Source: Paragonimus westermani (taxonomy: Eukaryota; Platyhelminthes; Trematoda; Plagiorchiida; Troglotrematidae). Taken from it: a stretch of DNA of 64,000 bases. A program made the position numbers and the translations under genes. A model generated the notes under the pieces. The model was given only the letters and a program-made list of their open reading frames with translations, was not told the DNA's origin and did not search any database. The DNA is taken from the NCBI GenBank assembly GCA_008508345.1, contig QNGE01001245.1:35348-99347 (forward strand). The letters are read 5' to 3'. Positions 24,402 through 35,599 of this stretch are shown here, piece by piece. Numbering within the stretch: the first letter of the stretch is position 1; each line of letters opens with the position of its first letter.

Positions 24402-24440
24402 GCAAACAAGCTTGTTTTCAGTGCTTCATCATCAGGCTAA
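24402..24440 (-). ncRNA. Possible degenerate hammerhead motif near a PLE end
   Basis: On the minus strand the order is UUAGC, CUGAUGA, a 9-nt spacer, GAAA, a self-complementary ACAAGCUUGU, then U and GCUA. Stem I (UAGC/GCUA) and a short stem III can form around the conserved CUGAUGA and GAAA. The spacer UGAAGCACU does not make the usual G-C-closed stem II, so activity is doubtful. PLEs are known to carry minimal hammerheads, and this lies just left of a PLE-derived block. Confidence 0.3.
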
Positions 24441-24604
24441 GTACAACAAATTTATATGGGTTCGCTGGGGGTAGTATGTCGGTGGGGTGAGGAATGGTGA
24501 TCATTAATGTTCAGTCAGTCAAACTCGTGAAATCTAGTTATGTAGGCCAGTTAATTGGGTTGTAATGGTTTTCGGAAAATCGGTACTCCTATGTAACAGA
24601 TCGA

Positions 24605-24850
24605 TCCGGGCTATCGATACGGAGCCACGGAAGGTTCAGTGTTTTGACCAGACGTTTATGTGAGCATAGCGGGGGCGAATGTGAGCGGATTGCGATGGCT
24701 TCTGCAACGGCTTGTAGGCGATTGCGCTCCACTGACTCGATAGATGGGCTTGAACGAATCAGCCAGGTTGATCAGATGATTCGATTCCAACAAATGATTA
24801 GCGATCGCTGATGAGCAAACCTTTATCGGTCCTCGAGCTAGCCACGCCGG
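24605..24850 (-). pseudogene. GIY-YIG tail of PLE family 2, decayed
   Basis: The minus strand shows the C-terminal part of a PLE GIY-YIG region. It is clearer in the tandem partner at 29862-30110, where the blocks LESNHLINPDDSFKPIYRV and, after a frameshift, AEAIAIRSHSPQLCSQKRL with VKTLNLPWS can be read. It belongs to the same family as the plus-strand tail at 34928-35560 (TGHRINPDEAFRIIYKV, AETITIRLHNPCLYAQKQF). Only the end of the element remains. Confidence 0.65.
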
Positions 24851-26067
24851 CTGATGCTCTTCTAAAACTCAAAATTCTTGAAATGTTTTATCTTTCTTGG
24901 ATGGGTTTACAAAGCATGCACTGTGGGAAACATTCAGTTTAATGCTGTCAGCATTAAGTCTTTGTTCTCCGTTTCGTGTTCTCTCGACACTTTATCGAAT
25001 GGTATGCTAAGTTTCCCTGAACACAGTATTCCACATTAGCTTTGCGCATCTCACTCGCTTTACCGAAACATAGTCTTTGCAAGAGTATTGATAATATATC
25101 TTTTGCTGAGGATTCGATGAAGCCTTCGTTTTTAGCGTTATGTGGAAATCTCAAACCAGATCGATTCGGGATTTGCTGGGGAAATTCAGGATCGTCTAAA
25201 GCTGGTTCTGCAGATATTACCATCGTTCTGATTTATACCCGCTAGAAGCTGCTAAAGAACTTACTCTGTCGAATGGTTTGCTGGCTAATGCTACAATCTT
25301 CGTATCCAGTTAAGACAGAGATCCACCAGCTTGACAAGTTTTAGAATGCCACATGAATGTTAAAAGCATTTTTTTTACAAAACCATTTATTTCATTCACA
25401 AGCTATCTTATCAAATATGTGTTTCCCCACTTTTGGTTGATAGGTTTTACGTTTGTCCTGCTTTGCATACACAGTGCTAACCTTCTTCAGATGTCTCCAC
25501 GGAAAGGACCATTGGTAGATTTTCAACTACAATGAAGCAACCAGAAACGTCACCAAACACGACTTATGGCTTTGCATGTTTATCTTCATACTACAGAACG
25601 AGTGCGAAAACAGAGGTAAACTTGAACCTGAGCATACAGAGGAAATGTGTGGATAGATTAAACGCTAATCATTCATAATCAGCACTAGTATGACAGAGTC
25701 GACCGAACAAACGAGTCTTTTTTTCTCACATGGGAGCGGATGCCAATGTCTCAGAGAAGGTGCCTTAGCATAACGTAACAACTGGGGCTTATGCACTGTG
25801 TAAAAGATTGTGATTGCCAGTGTGTAGTCCACTGGGCAACGGCTGTCCGGGGGATATCGAGCGATCACCAAAACCAGTGGTTGGTGCGTGCACACATATG
25901 TGCCGGCTTGCAATGTGAATTAATTTTTCCAGATATTTAACTTGCTCCTACACCATTAAGTTGCTCAACCTTAAATCACACGACTAGCTTAGCCCACCAC
26001 AGTTGAAAGTGGTTCCAGAAGGGCTGTTTTAAAATTTTCATTATTCACCAGCTTACATGTGACTGAT

Positions 26068-26142
26068 GGGAGGTCACTGGCGCACTGGCAGATACAGTTC
26101 CCACATGAAAGCATTGCCGGAGTTCGAACCTTTGCCGTTACA
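26068..26142 (+). repeat. tRNA-like SINE head (truncated)
   Basis: GGTCACTGGCGCACTGG resembles a pol III A box and GGAGTTCGAACC at 26119-26130 a B box, spaced as in a tRNA. No matching SINE body follows. It lies ~140 bp from a full SINE in the opposite orientation. The tandem partner is at 31352-31426. Confidence 0.55.
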
Positions 26143-26284
26143 CGATATTAACTGCTGACCGGTTCTGATAAGAATGAAACTCGTCCAGAACTTTCTTTCT
26201 GTAAGTGGATGACACAGAAGTCAAGCTAAATTCGACAGCTGGAATCAGCTGAGTGGAATTATGCTCGCACTTCTGATATATCCC

Positions 26285-26485
26285 ACTTGAACATCACTCA
26301 CATTTGATTGCACCCTTTGCATTCAGATAGATTTTCCAGCCAGCCTATTTCGAAAAGAAGCACTAAACTCGAGTTTCGCTCTCATTAGAGCACGTCAGTA
26401 GTGCCTATCTTTGCCACGACCGGGATTTGTACTTCGGCCACGCTTTCGTGAGTCACCCATGTTGAACACTGCACCACTTCTAATA
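26285..26485 (-). mobile_element. tRNA-derived SINE-A with hammerhead fold
   Basis: The minus strand reads a tRNA-like head (GGTGCAGTGTTCAACATGG; B-box region GAAGTACAAATCCCGG), then a hammerhead-like core, then a body shared with the SINE at 54001-54203 (CTTCTTTTCGAAA, GGCTGGCTGGAAA, CAATCAAATGTGAGTGATG). It is inserted in the PLE/SINE tandem block. SINEs of this kind are moved in trans by LINEs. Confidence 0.8.
26360..26404 (-). ncRNA. Hammerhead ribozyme motif (A9 mutated)
   Basis: The minus-strand order is GCACUA (stem I 5'), CUGACGU, GCUCU-AAUG-AGAGC (perfect 5-bp stem II), GAAA, CUCGAG, UU, then UAGUGC (stem I 3', pairing perfectly with GCACUA). The only core departure is U instead of A at the last base of CUGANGA. 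Stem III is minimal (A-U, C-G with a UCGA loop), as in retroelement hammerheads. Cleavage would fall after GUU. Confidence 0.65.
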
Positions 26486-27509
26486 TATTACGCGACGAGC
26501 TACTGGGATACCCAAGTAATGCTATTTTTCACAGCAGCATTCACAACGTAGATTCGTGAATTTTAAAGATTTTATCTCGGCTACCTTTGCAGCATATAAA
26601 CAACGCTGTAACATCCATTCCACCAAGTAGGAATCCCTATCTCGACATGTCCATCAGGTATTTCATAATGTCCGTCTTCGCCGTCAAGGATTGTTGGTAG
26701 ATCATGTTTCCATGTGTGCCAATTCATGACTACGTTTCGATGTGTTTCTCGCGCAGTCCTCAAATGGATATGTATGCTTATCTGTGAAGTACTACTTTCA
26801 AGGCAGAAACTATTAGGAGATTGTCATCATTGTGGAATGAATACTTCTTTTATTGTGGCTTAAGATAATGGTTTTGTGACATTCCGGATCTGTTTTACAC
26901 TGTTTGTAAGTATTAGGTAAAGTCTGGAGACGATAAGCGTTTAAAGTGAACAAAACTCTAAATAATGGCAGCCAACTTCATAAACTTTGTGATGAGCTAA
27001 AATGACAAACAAAGCAACGAACTTTGTCGGTTTGCTTAGATGGACCTACTCCGAACTATAAGAAACAATAGGAGGTAAGGTTGTAGTATTGGTGTTCGTA
27101 TTTAGGTTGCAAACGTATCATCATCAAGCAAGGTGGCACCACCAGTGCGTACGTGTTTCAGCGTATAGTTTTGGGCGTGAAGTTTGGTGAAGTCCGATGG
27201 ATGCCTGCTCTTATTTAGCAGAGTGAGTTGACCTACTGACCTTAATCCTGGTTGGTCGCTTTCCGTCGTGTTTGACCTTTGACATGACTCGTCATTGGCT
27301 GAGTTCGTTGCATTTGAACTTTAACCCGATGTCAAATTGTTTATTTCCTGGAGTACTTGAGCTAGAGTCTGCCTGGCTGATCCCTCTCGTTAACGCATTT
27401 TGACCTCGAATCGAACTGGATGTGAATTCACTGGGTGTATCATCTCTTCGTTTTGGAATTCCGTCTGATTGGTTATCCACCGTCTTGTTTTGACTTTGAT
27501 CAGATCAGT

Positions 27510-28343
27510 TCAAGTTGCTCCGTTTGGGTTTACCGGCATTTGGGCTTGATGGCGTCCACGTCTCCTCAAATCCTTGGTTCGCAGTGGTTCATAGATTTTG
27601 TCCAGTTCGACGTGTTTGTTTATTGACCCGGTTGATGAGTACCAATATTCGAGAAGTTCCCTTGCTTGTTTGGAATTTGCCTGGATAAGGATTTCTGCGG
27701 TATTCGAGTTGAAGGTGCATCCAGTTTCATCCTCGTGGGCGGCGATCAGTGAAAATTTACTGTGCCTCTTGGTAGCCAGTTCGTGTGCACGTATTCGTGT
27801 TGATAATTTCCGTCCAGTTTGGTCGACATAGTGTTTCCCACAGTCATCGCATTGGATTTTGTAAATGACGTTTTTTCTGTCTGCGGTTTTGGGTTGTTCT
27901 TTTGGTTTTGATAGTACCCTTCGTAGTGTTGCTGTTGGCTTGTGTGCTAGTGTGATATCGTATGGTACTAGAAGTCTTGCGGTCAGTTCTGATACAGTTT
28001 TGATGTATGGCAGTACAATTCGTTTCGTTGATGGTTCGGTAGAGTTCGGATCGCTTTCTCTCCGTTTGATGAAACTTCTTGGATATCCGCTGTGAAGAAA
28101 TATTCGGTATAAGTAGTTTTCATTCTTCCTCCGGAGCTCTGCGGTACTGCAGTGTGTTTCATCTCGTTTGAACGGAGTTCGAATGCAGCTCCTTTCATGG
28201 CAGACCGGCTGGTTGTTGCGAAAACTAAGGAGTTGGTCCGTATATGTTTCTTTCTGATAAACTGAGGTCTCCAGTATTCCATCAAGTTTGCGGTTGATTA
28301 GTACATCTAAAAACGGTCGGCTAATATCGGTTTCAATCTTCAT
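27510..28343 (-). pseudogene. PLE-1 RT thumb and GIY-YIG endonuclease region
   Basis: This 277-codon frame starts with RPFLDVLINRKLDG (end of the RT palm) and QKETYTDQLLSFRNNQP. It then shows the GIY-YIG-type module NVIYKIQCDDCGKHYVDQT with RKLSTRIRAHE (conserved Tyr, Arg and Glu) and FSLIAAHEDETGC, and ends QARELLEYWYSSTG. The endonuclease makes the nick that primes PLE reverse transcription. The frame itself is intact, but it is joined to RT only across a one-base shift. Copy 2 (32794-33627) is identical. Confidence 0.87.
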
Positions 28344-29206
28344 CGTAAGTTAAGTGTCGTCGAAAACGTTGTTCGGCAGCCCGTATGTCTTCATTCATTA
28401 AGCACATAGGAATCACGAAAGTATCGTCAATACATGGTATCCAGAGTTTTGGTTTGATCATTGGTAGCGCGATATTCTCCAACTTGTGAATGACCGCCTT
28501 CGCGATGAATCTGGATATGGGCGAACCCACTGGAGCTTTTTTAATTCGTTGGTAGATTTTATCGTTGAATTTGAAGCATGTCGACAAACATAGTTTCACG
28601 AGGTTGCATATGCTTCCCGTTTTCAATGGTTCATTTGATCGGGGAGTCTCTTCTAACAGCCTTCGCAATGTTTCTTTGGCTAGGGTGAGGTCAATTGGCA
28701 GGAAGAATAGTGTGACATCAAATGAAATCACTGTTTTGTTCTTATGGCGATGTTTTTCAGTTTGCTCAAGAATTGTCGAGCATTACTGATGAACTATTCT
28801 GATCTGCCGACGAGATATCATAGTCATTTCAATAGGTCTTTGACCAAATTGCAGGTCGGTGTGCCCAGTAGGGATACAGTTGGTCGTAGTGGGATATGAT
28901 CTCTGTGTATTTTTGGTAACCGGTGGAACTGAGCAATGTTCGAATCATTCGGAGGCATTTTCTAGCCTTCCTGTTTGCTTATCTCAAGCGTAGCCCCTAA
29001 TTTCTCCAGTGCGGTGTTAATTCTGTTGACCAGTTTTTTTAGCAAGATCAGCATCGAGTAGGCGGGAGGTGGTTGTGTCGTTGAGCAGCTGTTTTGATTT
29101 CTCCACGTAGTCTGCCTTGTTCATGATAACCGTCATCCGTCCCTTAGCAGCTGGCAAAATGATGTTGCTATCCTTTCTAAGATTGTTCAATGATTGTTGT
29201 TTACGT
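28333..29206 (-). pseudogene. PLE-1 reverse transcriptase
   Basis: The frame opens with ISFDVTLFFLPIDLTLAKE (the SFDVxxLFxxIP motif of PLE RT), then KAPVGSPISRFIAK and WIPCIDDTFVI, where the active-site Asp pair is kept (IDD in place of VDD). Upstream RT blocks (MPPNDSNIAQFHRLPKIHR, GTPTCNLVKDLLK) are in other frames. A stop/frameshift just before ISFDV and another near 28335 interrupt it. Identical in copy 2 at 33617-34490. Confidence 0.85.
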
Positions 29207-29272
29207 NNNNNNNNNNNNNNNNNNNNNNNNNNNNNNNNNNNNNNNNNNNNNNNNNNNNNNNNNNNNNNNNNN
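29207..29272. other. Assembly gap (66 N)
   Basis: A run of 66 unknown bases cuts PLE-1 copy 1 in its N-terminal extension, right after GTTTACGT. The sequence to the right is gypsy-2, not PLE, so the two sides are not continuous parts of one element. Confidence 0.98.
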
Positions 29273-29718
29273 TCGGCCAACCGAAACTTGAAAAACACAC
29301 AAGAAGCTTCTAAGGAGCAATCGAATGCGAGGTTATCGGGTCGTAGGACTGTGTTTGAAATTGGTTCTAAGGTGAAATACCGAGACCGGCGGAGCGCGGG
29401 GGCAACCGGACCCGGATCTAGGAAGTTCCTGGCAAAGTGGAGGGGACCGTACGTAGTAATTGAACGTCGTGGCCCAGTGTATTTGATAAAGAATAAGAGA
29501 AGTCAACATCGAGTGCACGGAAGCCAGCTGTGTAAATGGTACGACACTCCGATCAGAAGAGGATGCACACCATGTGGGTCATCAGCACCGAGGCCAGCAC
29601 GCAGATCGTCGATGGAACGAAGAGAACCTGAACGCCTTTTGTTACGACTGGAGCAATCTTTGCGGGGGGAGGAGTGTAGTGAGGAGATACGGTCGCACCA
29701 TACTACTCACACCACTAT
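29273..29718 (+). mobile_element. Gypsy-2 3' end with start of the LTR
   Basis: One plus-strand frame carries the pol C-terminal region: GSKVKYRDRR, GPGSRKFLAKWRGPYVV (an integrase C-terminal, GPY/F-type module) and PVYLIKNKRSQHRVHGSQL. A polypurine tract (GCGGGGGGAGGAG) precedes TGTAGTGAGGAG at 29675, taken as the LTR start. The LTR stops after ~45 bp where tandem block copy 2 begins. It is the best-preserved copy of this tail in the window. Confidence 0.8.
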
Positions 29719-29861
29719 TCAGTAGTATGTCCGTGGGGTGAGGGATGGTGATCGTTAATGTTCAGTCAGTCAAACTCGTGAAATCTAGTTATGTAGACCA
29801 GTGAATTGGGTTGTAATGGTTTCCGGAAAATCGGTACTCCTATGTAACAGATCGATCCGGG

Positions 29862-30110
29862 CTATCGATACAGGACCACGGAAGGTTCAGTGTTTTGACC
29901 AGACGTTTTTGTGAGCATAGCTGGGGCGAATGTGAGCGGATTGCGATGGCTTCTGCAATGGCTAGTAGGCGATTGCGCTCCACTGACTCGATAGATAGGC
30001 TTGAACGAATCGTCCGGGTTGATCAGATGATTCGATTCCAACGAATGATTAGCGATCGCTGATGAGCAAACCTTCATCGGTCCTCGAGCTAGCCACGCCG
30101 GCTGATGCTC
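29862..30110 (-). pseudogene. GIY-YIG tail of PLE family 2 (copy 2)
   Basis: The minus frame PAWLARGPMKVCSSAIANHS continues as LESNHLINPDDSFKPIYRV, then shifts frame to ERNRLLAIAEAIAIRSHSP and KRLVKTLNLPWS. This matches the tail at 34928-35560 in the same order but on the opposite strand. No RT domain is attached. Confidence 0.7.
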
Positions 30111-31351
30111 TTCTAAAACTCAAAATTCTTGAAATGTTTTATCTTGATTGGACGGGTTTACAAAGCATGCACTGTGGGAAACACTCAGTTTATTGCTGTC
30201 ACCATTAAGTCTATGTTCTGCCTTTCGTGTTCTCTTGACACTTTATCGAATGGTATGCTAAATTTCCCCGAACAAAATATCCCACGTTAGCTTTGTGCAT
30301 CTCACTCGCTTTACCGAAACATATCCTTTGCAGGAGCATTGATAATGTATCTTTTGCTGAGGATTCGATGAAGCTTTCGTTTTTAGAGTTATGTGGAAAT
30401 CTCAGACCAGATCGATTCGGGATTTCCTGGGAAAATCCAGGATCGTCTAAAGCTGGTTCTGCAAATATTACCATCGTTCTGAGTTATACCCGCTATAAGC
30501 TGCTCAAGAACTTACTCTGTCGAATGGTTTGCTGGCTAATGCTACAATCTTCGTATCCAGTTAAGACAGAGATCCACCAGCTTGTCAAGTTTTAGAATGC
30601 CACATGTATGTTAAATGCATTTTTTTACATAACCATTTCATTCACAAGCTGTCCTATCAAATATGTGTTTCCCCAGTTTTGGTTGATAGGTTTTACGTTT
30701 CTCCTGCTTTGCATACACAGTGCTAACCTTCTTCAGATGTCTCCACAGAAGGGGCCATTGGCAGATTTTCAACTACAATGAAGCAACCAAAAAAGTCACC
30801 AAACACGACTTATGGCCTTGCAAGTTTATCTGCATACTACAGAACGATAGATTATAAATGCGAAAACAGAGGCAAACTTGAACCTGAGCATACAGAGGAA
30901 ATGTGTGGATAGAGTAAACGCTAATCATTCATAATCAGCATTAGTATGACAGAGTCGACCGAACAAGCGAGTCTTTGTTCTCACATGGAAGCGGATGCCA
31001 ATGTCTCTGAGAAGGTGCCTTAGCATAACGTAACAACTGGGGCTTATGCACTGTGTAAGAGGTTGTGATCGCCAGTGTGTAGTCCACTGGGTAACGGCTG
31101 TCCGGGGGATATCGAGCGATCACCAAAACCAGTGGTTGGTGTGTGCACACATATGTGCCGGCTTGCATTGTGCATTAATTTCTCCGGATATTTAACTTGC
31201 TCCCACACCATTAAGTTGCTCAATCTTAAATAACACGACTAGCTTAGCCTACCACAGTTGAAGGTGGTTCCAGAAGGGCTGCTTTAAAATTTTCATTATT
31301 CACCAGAGGATGTGGTGAGTTTTCGTCCACGACGATTTACATGTGACTGAT

Positions 31352-31426
31352 GGGAGGTCACTGGCGCACTGGTAGATACAGTTCCCACATGAAAGCATTG
31401 CCGAAGTTCGAACCTTTGCCGTTACA
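31352..31426 (+). repeat. tRNA-like SINE head (copy 2)
   Basis: Partner of 26068-26142 with the same A-box and B-box-like strings, differing at two bases (CTGGTAGATAC and GAAGTTCGAACC). Confidence 0.5.
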
Positions 31427-31568
31427 CGATATTAACTGCTGACCGGTTCTGATAAGAATGAAACTCGTCCAGAGCTTTCTTTCTGTAAGTGGATGACACA
31501 GAAGTCAAGCTAAATTCGACAGCTGGAATCAGCTGAGTGGAATTATGCTCGCACTTCTGATATATCCC

Positions 31569-31769
31569 ACTTGAACATCACTCACATTTGATTGCACCCT
31601 TTGCATTCAGATAGATTTTCCAGCCAGCCTATTTCGAAAAGAAGCACTAAACTCGAGTTTCGCTCTCATTAGAGCACGTCAGTAGTGCCTATCTTTGCCA
31701 CGACCGGGATTTGTACTTCGGCCACGCTTTCGTGAGTCACCCATGTTGAACACTGCACCACTTCTAATA
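31569..31769 (-). mobile_element. SINE-A with hammerhead fold (copy 2)
   Basis: Tandem-block partner of 26285-26485, with the same orientation and the same hammerhead lesion (CUGACGU, intact GAAA). The hammerhead core is at ~31644-31688. It was duplicated with the block rather than inserted independently. Confidence 0.78.
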
Positions 31770-32383
31770 TATTACGCGACGAGCTACTGGGATACCCAGG
31801 TAATGCTATTTTTCACAGCAGCATTCAAAACGTAGATTTGTGAATTTTAAAGATTCTATCTCGGCTACCTTTGCAGCATATAAACAACGCTGTAACATCC
31901 ATTCCACCAAGTAGGAATCCCTATCTCGACATGTCCATCAGGTAGTTCATAATGTCCGTCTTCGCCGTCAAGGATTGTTGGTAGATCATGTTTCCATGTG
32001 TGCCAATTCATGACTACGTTTCGATGTGTTTCTCGCGCAGTCCTCAAATGGATATGTATGCTTATCTGTGAAGTACTACTTTCAAGGCAGAAACTATTAG
32101 GAGATTGTCATCATTGTGGAATGAATACTTCTTTTATTGTGGCTTAAGATAATGGTTTTGTGACATTCCGGATCTGTTTTACACTGTTTGTAAGTATTAG
32201 GTAAAGTCTGGAGACGATAAGCGTTTAAAGTGAACAAAACTCTAAATAATGGCAGCCAACTTCATAAACTTTGTGATGAGCTAAAATGACAAACAAAGCA
32301 ACGAACTTTGTCGGTTTGCTTAGATGGACCTACTCCGAACTATAAGAAACAATAAGAGGTAAGGTTGTAGTATTGGTGTTCGT

Positions 32384-34560
32384 ATTTAGGTTGCAAACGT
32401 ATCATCATCAAGCAAGGTGGCACCACCAGTGCGTACGTGTTTCAGCGTATAGTTTTGGGCGTGAAGTTTGGTGAAGTCCGATGGATGCCTGCTCTTATTT
32501 AGCAGAGTGAGTTGACCTACTGACCTTAATCCTGGTTGGTCGCTTTCCGTCGTGTTTGACCTTTGACATGACTCGTCATTGGCTGAGTTCGTTGCATTTG
32601 AACTTTAACCCGATGTCAAATTGTTTATTTCCTGGAGTACTTGAGCTAGAGTCTGCCTGGCTGATCCCTCTCGTTAACGCATTTTGACCTCGAATCGAAC
32701 TGGATGTGAATTCACTGGGTGTATCATCTCTTCGTTTTGGAATTCCGTCTGATTGGTTATCCACCGTCTTGTTTTGACTTTGATCAGATCAGTTCAAGTT
32801 GCTCCGTTTGGGTTTACCGGCATTTGGGCTTGATGGCGTCCACGTCTCCTCAAATCCTTGGTTCGCAGTGGTTCATAGATTTTGTCCAGTTCGACGTGTT
32901 TGTTTATTGACCCGGTTGATGAGTACCAATATTCGAGAAGTTCCCTTGCTTGTTTGGAATTTGCCTGGATAAGGATTTCTGCGGTATTCGAGTTGAAGGT
33001 GCATCCAGTTTCATCCTCGTGGGCGGCGATCAGTGAAAATTTACTGTGCCTCTTGGTAGCCAGTTCGTGTGCACGTATTCGTGTTGATAATTTCCGTCCA
33101 GTTTGGTCGACATAGTGTTTCCCACAGTCATCGCATTGGATTTTGTAAATGACGTTTTTTCTGTCTGCGGTTTTGGGTTGTTCTTTTGGTTTTGATAGTA
33201 CCCTTCGTAGTGTTGCTGTTGGCTTGTGTGCTAGTGTGATATCGTATGGTACTAGAAGTCTTGCGGTCAGTTCTGATACAGTTTTGATGTATGGCAGTAC
33301 AATTCGTTTCGTTGATGGTTCGGTAGAGTTCGGATCGCTTTCTCTCCGTTTGATGAAACTTCTTGGATATCCGCTGTGAAGAAATATTCGGTATAAGTAG
33401 TTTTCATTCTTCCTCCGGAGCTCTGCGGTACTGCAGTGTGTTTCATCTCGTTTGAACGGAGTTCGAATGCAGCTCCTTTCATGGCAGACCGGCTGGTTGT
33501 TGCGAAAACTAAGGAGTTGGTCCGTATATGTTTCTTTCTGATAAACTGAGGTCTCCAGTATTCCATCAAGTTTGCGGTTGATTAGTACATCTAAAAACGG
33601 TCGGCTAATATCGGTTTCAATCTTCATCGTAAGTTAAGTGTCGTCGAAAACGTTGTTCGGCAGCCCGTATGTCTTCATTCATTAAGCACATAGGAATCAC
33701 GAAAGTATCGTCAATACATGGTATCCAGAGTTTTGGTTTGATCATTGGTAGCGCGATATTCTCCAACTTGTGAATGACCGCCTTCGCGATGAATCTGGAT
33801 ATGGGCGAACCCACTGGAGCTTTTTTAATTCGTTGGTAGATTTTATCGTTGAATTTGAAGCATGTCGACAAACATAGTTTCACGAGGTTGCATATGCTTC
33901 CCGTTTTCAATGGTTCATTTGATCGGGGAGTCTCTTCTAACAGCCTTCGCAATGTTTCTTTGGCTAGGGTGAGGTCAATTGGCAGGAAGAATAGTGTGAC
34001 ATCAAATGAAATCACTGTTTTGTTCTTATGGCGATGTTTTTCAGTTTGCTCAAGAATTGTCGAGCATTACTGATGAACTATTCTGATCTGCCGACGAGAT
34101 ATCATAGTCATTTCAATAGGTCTTTGACCAAATTGCAGGTCGGTGTGCCCAGTAGGGATACAGTTGGTCGTAGTGGGATATGATCTCTGTGTATTTTTGG
34201 TAACCGGTGGAACTGAGCAATGTTCGAATCATTCGGAGGCATTTTCTAGCCTTCCTGTTTGCTTATCTCAAGCGTAGCCCCTAATTTCTCCAGTGCGGTG
34301 TTAATTCTGTTGACCAGTTTTTTTAGCAAGATCAGCATCGAGTAGGCGGGAGGTGGTTGTGTCGTTGAGCAGCTGTTTTGATTTCTCCACGTAGTCTGCC
34401 TTGTTCATGATAACCGTCATCCGTCCCTTAGCAGCTGGCAAAATGATGTTGCTATCCTTTCTAAGATTGTTCAATGATTGTTGTTTACGTAGGGTGAGGT
34501 TATTGGATAACCTGCTGTGGGTTATGACAGGGACGATAGTTTGTCGGATTTCGTGCTGTG
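32384..34560 (-). mobile_element. Penelope-like element (PLE-1), copy 2
   Basis: Same RT and GIY-YIG content as copy 1, with identical proteins at 32794-33627 (GIY-YIG) and 33617-34015 (RT). It extends further 5': the minus frame VPVITHSRLSNNLTLRKQQ leads into LRKDSNIILPAAKG, giving more of the N-terminal region before the signal fades near 34.56 kb. The frameshifts of copy 1 are shared, so they predate the duplication or reflect one locus assembled twice. Confidence 0.87.
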
Positions 34561-34927
34561 CCTCTTCTGGTTAGAGGTTAGATTTCATTGTGCTCCAAAT
34601 TTGTCAAGCGTCCCTTGTTTGTTACACCTCTCACGTTGAATTTGAGTTATCTGATAAGGTTAGTCCGTCTGCCAAGTTACTTCTTCTGGCGGCATTTTTA
34701 ATACCGTCTGCGTTTTTGCCCTTATTTACGGTTTGAATCATACCCACCCAGTTGAATACAACATCATGTTTACTATCCCTTTAGGTGAAAAAACTGTTGT
34801 GAGTGTCCCACGCACAGTTTTCGTGCACATATTTGGCTGACTGGGTACGGTCGTTTCAAAGCTTGACACTAAACATAAAACGGGTAATAACAATTCCTAT
34901 ACCCATGGTTCGAGTTAGGCCATTGTT

Positions 34928-35560
34928 GTGGATGTCAAATACCCACAAACAACTTTCCGATTTTTTTTTAGCCGCAGACTTTCAAACGCGGTCGAGATTG
35001 CCTACCCTGCAGCGAGACTTATCGTGTCGTTCGACACCTGCCCGGTAATGGTGCCACGCCTTAAGGATAGTTTGCCAAAGTTCTCTTCGTCTTTCTGTAT
35101 CTACTCTCTCACCGGTTGTTGTCAAGCAGGTTACGTTGGGAGGACCACAAGGCGGCTATCGGAAAGGATTCGTGAACACCTACCGAAATGGCTTCGCAAC
35201 GGTTCGCTAAAGCCCATTTCCAGTGCAAACGGCTCCCACCTAATCGACACTGGCCATCGAATAAATCCGGATGAAGCATTCCGAATCATCTACAAGGTTC
35301 GTCAAGCCGGCTCCAGAACTGTCAGAATGCGATTGTTATCAACCGCTGAGACTATTACTATCAGACTGCACAACCCCTGCCTGTATGCCCAAAAACAATT
35401 CGTACAAACCCTCCAACTCCCCTGGCCAATCATTCCACATCAAATTGAAACTCGAACAAGCGTAAACCACTTGATATTGATGAACGAATATCTCATGACA
35501 GGCTCGTATAACACCCGAACACATTCACCAACACCCCCACTCTCCCCCAATAGACTATGA
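34928..35560 (+). pseudogene. GIY-YIG C-terminal region of PLE family 2
   Basis: A 210-codon plus frame. The module is SFCIYSLTGCCQAGYVGRT with TRRLSERIREHLPKWL (Tyr, Gly-Arg-Thr, Arg and Glu of GIY-YIG), then HLIDTGHRINPDEAFRIIY and a conserved tail, AETITIRLHNPCLYAQKQF with VQTLQLPWP. The RT is missing upstream, where PLE-1 (opposite strand) ends, so this is a truncated second PLE family. The frame has no stop in the module. Confidence 0.75.
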
Positions 35561-35599
35561 TCTGCACCATTTTTCTAATCTTAATGTTCCTGTTTAACT

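Larger units (their letters stand above)
24473..29206. repeat. Tandem block copy 1 (PLE + SINE)
   Basis: Collinear with 29719-34490. The first ~1.6 kb (to ~26060) differs by many substitutions and small indels, including a 27-bp insertion in copy 2 near 31310. The remaining ~3.1 kb differ at only a handful of sites, and all ORFs from 27292 to 28731 are identical to those in copy 2. The copy ends at the N run. Confidence 0.9.
27100..29206 (-). mobile_element. Penelope-like element (PLE-1), copy 1
   Basis: Read right to left, this copy has an N-terminal extension (LRKDSNIILPAAKGRMTVIM at ~29150), RT fingers (FHRLPKIHRDHIPLRPTVS), the RT palm, a GIY-YIG region and a 3' tail with a repeat (27104-27160) also found in the foldback at 61.6 kb. 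The order RT then GIY-YIG endonuclease is diagnostic of endonuclease-bearing PLEs. The 5' end runs into the N gap at 29207. Frameshifts near 28735 and 28335 make it non-functional. Confidence 0.88.
29719..34490. repeat. Tandem block copy 2 (PLE + SINE)
   Basis: Collinear partner of 24473-29206. Its left edge, TAGTATGTCCGTGGGG, matches the left edge of copy 1 (TAGTATGTCGGTGGGG), although the flanks differ (gypsy LTR here, other sequence there). The right part is almost identical to copy 1, and the PLE continues past the point where copy 1 hits the gap. Confidence 0.9.
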
